The position numbers and the translations under genes were made by a program. This document shows, in pieces, positions 58,860 to 64,000 of a stretch of DNA of 64,000 bases. This DNA is from Asticcacaulis sp. SL142 (GTDB lineage Bacteria; Pseudomonadota; Alphaproteobacteria; Caulobacterales; Caulobacteraceae). The stretch covers positions 744,001 to 808,000 of the forward strand of contig NZ_CP113061.1 in the NCBI RefSeq assembly GCF_026625745.1. Direction: 5' to 3'. Below the pieces are notes generated by a model. The model was given only the letters and a program-made list of their open reading frames with translations, had not been told where the DNA came from and ran no database searches. How positions within the stretch are numbered: the first letter of the stretch is position 1; each line of letters begins with the position of its first letter.

Positions 58860-60200
58860 TTAGAGCACCTCTTTCAGAGCGGCGACAAAGGCGCTCATGT
58901 CAGTATCGGAAACGGTTTCAGTGACGGCGATAATCAGATGATTATCAAATGCCGCATCATTATGCAGGCGCGTAAATGGCACACCACCCAGAATACCTTT
59001 GGCGGCCAGGGCTTCGACGGTCTCAGCAGCCGACTTCGGCAGCTTAATTGTGAACTCGTTGAAGAAGCGTGGCGTCAGAACGTCCACGCCAACTATCGAC
59101 GCCAGTTGATCTTTCAGCGCATGGGCCTTGGCGTAGTTGATCTTGGCAACCCGCTTAAGCCCTTCCTGGCCCAACAGGCTCATGTGAACACTGAAGGCTA
59201 GCGCACAAAGCCCTGAATTGGTACAGATATTGGAGGTCGCCTTATCTCGGCGGATATGCTGCTCGCGCGTCGATAACGTCAATACGAAACCGCGCTCACC
59301 ATCAGCATCGACAGTCTCACCACACAGGCGGCCCGGCATCTGGCGCAGGTACTTTTCTTTAGCGGCAAACAAGCCGACATAGGGCCCGCCAAACGATAGC
59401 GGCACACCAATCGACTGACCTTCGACGGCGACGATATCGGCACCCATCTCACCGGGCGATTTCAACAAGCCCAATGACATGACCTCGGTGACCACCACAA
59501 TCAATAGTGCACCCGCCGCCTGAGCCGCTTCGGCAATCCGGGTCAGGTCAGTCGCCGTACCAAACACGTTCGGCGTCTGCACCACCACGCAGGCCGTGTC
59601 TTTGTCGATATGCTTCAGAACTTCGGCTTCGGCATCAACCGCAGGGGTCAAAGCCTCAGTCTCCATTCCCACCGCATGGGCCAGGGTCTCAACCGTATGG
59701 GTATAATGCGGGTGCAGACCGCCGGACATGACCGCCTTATTGCGCTTGGTGATGCGCTGCGCCATCAGCACGCCTTCAGCGGCCGCCGTTGACCCATCAT
59801 AGAGCGAGGCGTTGGCCACAGGCATGCCGGTTAAACGCGCCACCTGCGTCTGGAACTCAAATAGAACCTGTAAGGTACCTTGCGCGATTTCAGGCTGATA
59901 CGGCGTATAGCTGGTCAGGAACTCGGAGCGTTGAATGATGTGATCAACCGTTGATGGTACGTGATGCCGATAGGCCCCGGCCCCAACAAAAAACGGTACG
60001 CGCGACGGGCTGAGGTTTTTCGCCGCCATCGCCTTGATTTGGGCTTCGACCTCCATCTCACCGGCATAGCGCGGCAGATCAACCGGCGCAGTCAGACGCG
60101 CCGACGCCGGCACATCGACAAACAGATCATCGACGGACTTGACGCCAATGGTAGCCAGCATTTGGGCCCGATCGGCCTCATTCAACGGTAAATATCTCAT
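58860..60200 (-). CDS. gcvPA: Glycine dehydrogenase (decarboxylating) subunit 1
   Basis: 446 residues, the N-terminal half of P-protein. [15 protein letters not shown] and [11 protein letters not shown] near residue 85 are family-typical, as is VQTPNVFGT. It forms the alpha2beta2 P-protein with GcvPB. It lies 7 bases after gcvH. Confidence 0.96.
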   Translation of the reverse strand: MRYLPLNEADRAQMLATIGVKSVDDLFVDVPASARLTAPVDLPRYAGEMEVEAQIKAMAAKNLSPSRVPFFVGAGAYRHHVPSTVDHIIQRSEFLTSYTPYQPEIAQGTLQVLFEFQTQVARLTGMPVANASLYDGSTAAAEGVLMAQRITKRNKAVMSGGLHPHYTHTVETLAHAVGMETEALTPAVDAEAEVLKHIDKDTACVVVQTPNVFGTATDLTRIAEAAQAAGALLIVVVTEVMSLGLLKSPGEMGADIVAVEGQSIGVPLSFGGPYVGLFAAKEKYLRQMPGRLCGETVDADGERGFVLTLSTREQHIRRDKATSNICTNSGLCALAFSVHMSLLGQEGLKRVAKINYAKAHALKDQLASIVGVDVLTPRFFNEFTIKLPKSAAETVEALAAKGILGGVPFTRLHNDAAFDNHLIIAVTETVSDTDMSAFVAALKEVL

Positions 60201-60207
60201 AATACCC

Positions 60208-60573
60208 TTACAGCGTAGAGAGGAAGGCTTCGTAGGCGTCGCGATCCATCAGAGCCTCGACCTGAGCCGCATCCGACAGCTTGATTTTCGCGAGCCAACC
60301 CGTGCCTTCGGGGGCCGCATTGATGACTTCAGGGCTGCTGGACAGTTCATCATTGGCGGCAATGACTTCGCCCGATATGGGCGCATAGACGTCAGATGCC
60401 GCCTTGACGCTTTCAACGACGGCAAAGCTGTCGCCCTGATTTACGGTCTTACCGACTTCTGGCAATTCAACGAAGACAACATCGCCCAAGGCATCGGCGG
60501 CATAGGCCGATATACCCACCAGAGCCGTATCGCCTTCGACCAGTACCCATTCGTGATCTTTGGTAAAGCGCAT
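60208..60573 (-). CDS. gcvH: Glycine cleavage system H protein
   Basis: 121 residues. The lipoylated lysine is Lys57 in [14 protein letters not shown]. It shuttles the aminomethyl intermediate between P, T and L proteins. Normal length. It lies 26 bases after gcvT. Confidence 0.96.
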   Translation of the reverse strand: MRFTKDHEWVLVEGDTALVGISAYAADALGDVVFVELPEVGKTVNQGDSFAVVESVKAASDVYAPISGEVIAANDELSSSPEVINAAPEGTGWLAKIKLSDAAQVEALMDRDAYEAFLSTL

Positions 60574-60599
60574 GAGAAAACCCCTATAAGAATTTGAAA

Positions 60600-61727
60600 T
60601 TAAGCTGATTTTTTACGGTGATAGCCGTTTTTGACAAACGGCAAGGCAACTACGGTGCATGGATAGGCCTTACCACGCACATCCCAGGTCAACTGAGTCC
60701 CGACCTCAGAAAAAGCTGGCGGCACATAGCCCAGGGCGATCAGACCACCTGCTGATGGCGAAGGCCCGCCAGAGGTGATGTAGCCAATGGCTTCGCCAGC
60801 CTCATTGAGGATTTTGGCACCTTCGCGCGCGGGAGGGCCTGCCTCACCTTTCAGGGCCACGCGCACGCGCGACAAACCACCCTCAAGCTCAGGTTTCAGG
60901 CGGTCGAAACCCAAAATATCACCGGCCTCAAGACGCAACTTGGACATCGCAAAACCCAGATTTGCCTCAGCCAGACTATAACCCGTATCCATCTCGTGGC
61001 CATAGAGCGGCATCCCGGCCTCCAGGCGCAAACTGTCTCGCGCCCCAAGACCTATGGGCTTCACTACCGGATCAGACAGCAAAGCATCCCACAGTTCAGC
61101 GACTTGGTTTTCATGGACTGAGATTTCAAAACCATCTTCGCCGGTATAGCCGGAGCGGGAAACATAAACCGTATGGCCCTGCCAGGTGAAAGTGCCGCAA
61201 TCCATGAAGTATATATCGCACGCCGCCGGAATGACCTTCGCCATCACATCCTTCGCCTTTGGTCCCTGCAAGGCGAGCAACGCACGGTCACTAAGGATTT
61301 CCAGCGAGGTATCGCCCTTAAGGTTGCGACCGATATAGGCAAAATCCTGATCCTTGCAGCCCGCATTGACGACCAGAAACAAACCGTCAGCTTCCGGGCG
61401 CGACACCATCAGGTCGTCAAGAATGCCTGAATTATCATTGAGCAGCAGGGAATATTTCTGACGGCCCGCTTTTAACACTTTGAAATCGGTCGGCGTCAGC
61501 GCCTCAAGCGTGGCGATGGCGTCCTTACCCTTCAAACGGGCCTGCCCCATGTGCGACACATCGAACAGACCACATTCAGCGCGTGTCCATTTGTGTTCAC
61601 CCAGCACGCCGTCATACTGCACCGGCATGGCGTAACCGGCAAACGGCACCATGCGCGCGCCCAGATCAACGTGGCGCTGATAAAGGCGGGTATATTTCAG
61701 AGTCTCAGTGTTTGGGGCGTCAGCCAT
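60600..61727 (-). CDS. gcvT: Aminomethyltransferase (glycine cleavage T protein)
   Basis: 375 residues from the ATG at 61727, with GAGG 7 bases upstream. GcvT moves the methylene group to tetrahydrofolate and releases ammonia. Seen are [13 protein letters not shown], the folate-site region [11 protein letters not shown] and [13 protein letters not shown]. It is the first gene of the operon and lies directly behind the glycine riboswitch. Confidence 0.96.
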   Translation of the reverse strand: MADAPNTETLKYTRLYQRHVDLGARMVPFAGYAMPVQYDGVLGEHKWTRAECGLFDVSHMGQARLKGKDAIATLEALTPTDFKVLKAGRQKYSLLLNDNSGILDDLMVSRPEADGLFLVVNAGCKDQDFAYIGRNLKGDTSLEILSDRALLALQGPKAKDVMAKVIPAACDIYFMDCGTFTWQGHTVYVSRSGYTGEDGFEISVHENQVAELWDALLSDPVVKPIGLGARDSLRLEAGMPLYGHEMDTGYSLAEANLGFAMSKLRLEAGDILGFDRLKPELEGGLSRVRVALKGEAGPPAREGAKILNEAGEAIGYITSGGPSPSAGGLIALGYVPPAFSEVGTQLTWDVRGKAYPCTVVALPFVKNGYHRKKSA

Positions 61728-61764
61728 GAGCAAACCTCGGTCAACAGGCGCGAATGCGGGATCA

Positions 61765-61784
61765 CAGAACGATGCATAGTTCTG
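61765..61784 (-). promoter_or_regulatory. Hairpin in the expression platform of the glycine riboswitch
   Basis: CAGAAC and GTTCTG pair around an 8-base loop, between the second aptamer and the gcvT ribosome binding site. No T-run follows, so control of translation is more likely than termination. Confidence 0.5.
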
Positions 61785-61789
61785 CCCCC

Positions 61790-62023
61790 GCTGTCCATTG
61801 AACCTGAGAGATTTCAGCCTTTAAGATTTAAAGACCTTGCTCCTTCGGCGGATCGTCAAAATTAGTGGCGCATTTTTAAGCGAAAAACCGGTATCTACTT
61901 TTTCGCAAAATGCTCAGACGATCACTTTCCAGCGTTTAGCATATCGTGCGGTCCGTGGTGCCTGAGCGTTTCCGGGGCGGTTGCGCCTTCGGCGTTGCGA
62001 GTCATGCCCGCAATCTCTCCCGC
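61790..62023 (-). promoter_or_regulatory. Tandem glycine riboswitch (gcvT element)
   Basis: Read on the minus strand. Aptamer 1 spans 62023-61948 with GCGGGAGAGA, CGCCGAAGGCGCAA, CTCAGGCACCACGGAC. A 14-base linker follows. Aptamer 2 spans 61933-61790 with CGCCGAAGGAGCAAGG, AATCTCTCAGG and TGGACAGC. Both carry the glycine-binding core of the Rfam gcvT family. Aptamer 2 has an extra long stem (GCATTTT, GCGAAAAA pairing with TTTTTCGC and AAAATGC). Glycine binding should switch on gcvT-H-PA-PB. Confidence 0.92.
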
Positions 62024-62071
62024 ATGATATATTTCGCTTGTGCGATATGCCTGACCAAGAGTCAAGCGGCG

Positions 62072-62845
62072 TCAGCCATTGTTGACGATCATTTTAAGGT
62101 GACCCTTTTCGCGCAATTCCGGCGGGTCATAGGCTTCGGGTCGCTCAATCACCTTGGGCGGTTCCAAAAGCTTCTTTTTATGGCGCACCGCCTGCGGCAG
62201 TAATGAGGCTTCCAGATGCTCTCGCTCAATTTCGATATGAGCGTCAGCGTATAATAATATGTGTTTATTGGGAAAACGTCCCGGCGGTGAGACCAGTACC
62301 AGCTTCTTTTTCGGGAAGCGTTCCTTGAGGTAGCGCGCCGTAGCTGCATGGTCACCATCAGCGGTCACCAGATAGCAGACATCAAACAAATTATCCTCAG
62401 CGTCGGCGGCAATCGACAGCGCCAGATTGACATCGCCCTGCTTCTCAATCGACAGGTGCCATGTGTGCCCGCAAGAATTACAGCCATCCAGCGCCGACAC
62501 AAAATGGCCCATGCGTGTGACAACCCCGCGCGCTTTCAGCGCCTGCATATAATCATCATGCCGCTTCATCTTGGCTTTTGATTGCGGACGAAAGGCCGAA
62601 CACCACACCACGCGCTTGACGACTTCATCCACCGGGGCCAGGGCCCGCCCTAATGCCTTAAGGTCTAACCATTTCAGGTAGGGTCGCTTATAGGCGTCAA
62701 CCGCGTGATAGAGGTTAAAACCATCATAATAGATAGCCGCGCGCTTACGGAAAAACGGTAATGACCAACCTTTTTCAGTCTCGAGGCTTTTGTCCAGCCG
62801 TCTGTTTTTATTGTGATTGGACATACTCGGACTTAACCACCCCAT
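62072..62845 (-). CDS. NYN-domain (LabA/DUF88-like) protein, putative ribonuclease
   Basis: Up to 257 residues. A PIN-like NYN domain spans about residues 35-200: the first acidic residue is in YYDGFNLYHAV, another in GDVNLALSIAADA, and a third set in LVTADGDHAATARYL. A CNSCGHTWH insert may bind zinc. NYN proteins are metal-dependent ribonucleases or RNA-binding proteins; targets are unknown. The start is ATG 62845 or ATG 62824; the CtrA-like box at 62845-62859 makes the shorter form attractive. It follows ispE by about 70 bases and precedes the riboswitch leader. Confidence 0.82.
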   Translation of the reverse strand: MGWLSPSMSNHNKNRRLDKSLETEKGWSLPFFRKRAAIYYDGFNLYHAVDAYKRPYLKWLDLKALGRALAPVDEVVKRVVWCSAFRPQSKAKMKRHDDYMQALKARGVVTRMGHFVSALDGCNSCGHTWHLSIEKQGDVNLALSIAADAEDNLFDVCYLVTADGDHAATARYLKERFPKKKLVLVSPPGRFPNKHILLYADAHIEIEREHLEASLLPQAVRHKKKLLEPPKVIERPEAYDPPELREKGHLKMIVNNG

Positions 62846-62859
62846 TAACCCGTGGTTAA
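62833..62859. promoter_or_regulatory. CtrA-like box at the start of the NYN gene
   Basis: TTAA at 62845-62848, seven bases, TTAA at 62856-62859: a perfect TTAA-N7-TTAA. A third TTAACC is at 62833, making CTTAACCAC / GTGGTTAAG a 9-bp inverted repeat (62832-62860). Control by CtrA is inference. Confidence 0.45.
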
Positions 62860-62914
62860 GTATTGCCCGATGTTTACGCCCTTGTCAGCAGCTTTCGTGT
62901 AACACCGTGCATAT

Positions 62915-63805
62915 TTAGCTTAAAGTGCAGGCCCTGACCCAGCTTTGCGGATATTTTTCGATCAGACGCTCGGCCAAACGCTTGGCATCCGCAAGCGTGT
63001 CGCACAGGGCAAAACAGGTAGCGCCTGAGCCGGACAATCTGGCCAAACGGGTTTCAGGCTCACCCGACAAACCTGTCAGAAAATCGCCTATCTGCGGATG
63101 TAGATGAACGGCGGGCGCTTCCAGATCATTGCGGGTTTCGGATAGCGCGTCGATCAGATGATCAATATTGATGATGGATCGAAACGGCGCGCTGGCTTCA
63201 ATCGGGTCAAATTGACCAAGCCTGTCATACTGACCGTAAACGTCCGGAGTTGAACAGGCTATACCCGGATTGATCAATACGGCCGGAACGGCGGGCAAGG
63301 AGAGCTTCGTCAATCGTTCCCCGTATCCTTCGGCCAAAGCGGATTCGGCCCACAGGCACATGGCTCCATCCGCGCCCGTGGTTGCCGCTATGGCTTCGAG
63401 CGCTGCGTCGGTCAGGTCAGGTGCATATTGAGCGCGCAAGAGGTGCAGAACCGCCCCCGCATCCGCCGACCCGCCCCCGAGCCCTGATGCAACTGGCAAA
63501 TTCTTCGTCAGGTGAATATCATGCCGATCAATATTGATACCTGTCACCATTTCAAAGCGACGCAGTGCTTTTAGGATGAGGTTGCTGTCATCGGTCGGCA
63601 CCCCGTCTGCAAAGGGACCATCACAGGTCAGCCTTGCCTCTTGTGGCACATTCTTAGGGCGCAAGGCGACCTCATCCCCGACATCGGCAAACATGACAAG
63701 GCTCTGTAGCGGATGATAGTTTTTAGCATCCGGAGCCGCCACATGCAGGTACAGATTGATCTTGGCGCGCGCCAGAATCGTCAGAGGAAGCGATATGTCA
63801 GTCAT
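62915..63805 (-). CDS. ispE: 4-diphosphocytidyl-2-C-methyl-D-erythritol kinase
   Basis: 296 residues of the GHMP kinase family. The ATP loop is PVASGLGGGSADAGAVL near residue 110, and AKINLYLHV is the N-terminal substrate motif. It phosphorylates CDP-ME in the MEP pathway, the same pathway as dxr at 14593. It begins 3 bases after the TPR gene stop. Confidence 0.95.
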   Translation of the reverse strand: MTDISLPLTILARAKINLYLHVAAPDAKNYHPLQSLVMFADVGDEVALRPKNVPQEARLTCDGPFADGVPTDDSNLILKALRRFEMVTGINIDRHDIHLTKNLPVASGLGGGSADAGAVLHLLRAQYAPDLTDAALEAIAATTGADGAMCLWAESALAEGYGERLTKLSLPAVPAVLINPGIACSTPDVYGQYDRLGQFDPIEASAPFRSIINIDHLIDALSETRNDLEAPAVHLHPQIGDFLTGLSGEPETRLARLSGSGATCFALCDTLADAKRLAERLIEKYPQSWVRACTLS

Positions 63806-63808
63806 CGA

Positions 63809-64000
63809 TCAGGGCTTAGATGTCACGACCTTGGCAGGTGCCGGCGCATCAACCGAAGCCACGGTGCTCTTGGCCTTAACTTCGGTATCACCGAGTTTTT
63901 GTTTAACCGAGGCCAGTTGCTTTTCGCTGGCCCCCTCAAGCGTCAACACGCGCTGCCACTGATAACGCGCCTCATCGCCACGCCCAAGCGCACGGTAAAC
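63809..64000 (-). CDS. TPR-repeat protein, C-terminal part (5' end outside window)
   Basis: 63 codons open to the window edge, ending in TGA at 63809. YRALGRGDEARYQWQRVL is the second helix of a tetratricopeptide repeat, followed by a short helix and a 20-residue Ala/Lys/Val tail. TPR proteins beside ispE are common in alphaproteobacteria. Function cannot be judged from the fragment. Confidence 0.75.
   Translation of the reverse strand, partial: VYRALGRGDEARYQWQRVLTLEGASEKQLASVKQKLGDTEVKAKSTVASVDAPAPAKVVTSKP

Overview
The window looks like a chromosomal segment of an alphaproteobacterium of the order Caulobacterales, most likely an Asticcacaulis-like species. I infer this from gene content and from moderate GC (about 54 % by eye, lower than Caulobacter). 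The supporting marks are a CcrM-type GANTC methyltransferase with a CtrA-like promoter box, LpxI instead of LpxH, the short form of ProS, a split AtpF/AtpF', DUF2842 and DUF1467 proteins, and a 29-codon SidA-like gene beside dnaE. Almost everything is core genome. I see no insertion sequence, prophage, CRISPR array, rRNA or tRNA gene.

Layout. 1-5812: the 3' end of an acyl-CoA dehydrogenase gene, a convergent trypsin-like protease, an exported prolyl oligopeptidase coupled to a GNAT acetyltransferase, and a membrane acyltransferase. 5818-30451 is one unbroken minus-strand run. In transcription order it holds rplM-rpsI; argC-DUF1467-proS-lolC/E-lolD; the sidA-like gene and dnaE; rpsB-tsf; and the envelope cluster pyrH-frr-uppS-cdsA-dxr-rseP-bamA-skp-lpxD-fabZ-lpxA-lpxI-lpxB. 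The envelope cluster joins isoprenoid and phospholipid precursor synthesis, outer-membrane protein assembly and lipid A synthesis. 30724-35171: a PhoX-like protein, heme A synthase, two small coupled membrane proteins, a peroxiredoxin and a YqgE/AlgH protein. 35180-43075: an aa3 cytochrome c oxidase cluster with its assembly factors (ctaC, ctaD, ctaB, a 49-codon CoxF-like gene, ctaG, ctaE, DUF983, SURF1) followed by an M16 peptidase. 43502-53573: tldD, rnhB, ccrM, mutY (minus), a DciA-like gene, two DsbA-family genes and smc. 53784-56469: the Fo half of ATP synthase (atpI-B-E-F'-F). 56525-62072: an unknown membrane protein and the glycine cleavage operon gcvT-gcvH-gcvPA-gcvPB behind a tandem glycine riboswitch. 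62072-64000: a NYN-domain protein, ispE and the end of a TPR protein.

Most notable signals. (1) A 29-residue, single-membrane-segment ORF directly upstream of dnaE has a good ribosome binding site and two near-consensus LexA boxes; it is probably a homologue of the SOS division inhibitor SidA. (2) Eight GANTC sites lie within 114 bp in front of ccrM, with a CtrA-like box, suggesting strong methylation feedback. (3) The tandem glycine riboswitch has a long hairpin extension in its second aptamer. (4) Mutually exclusive hairpins lie between rpsB and tsf. (5) A perfect TTAA-N7-TTAA box lies at the start of the NYN gene. I found no clearly new multi-gene system; the novelty is regulatory and at the level of small proteins.
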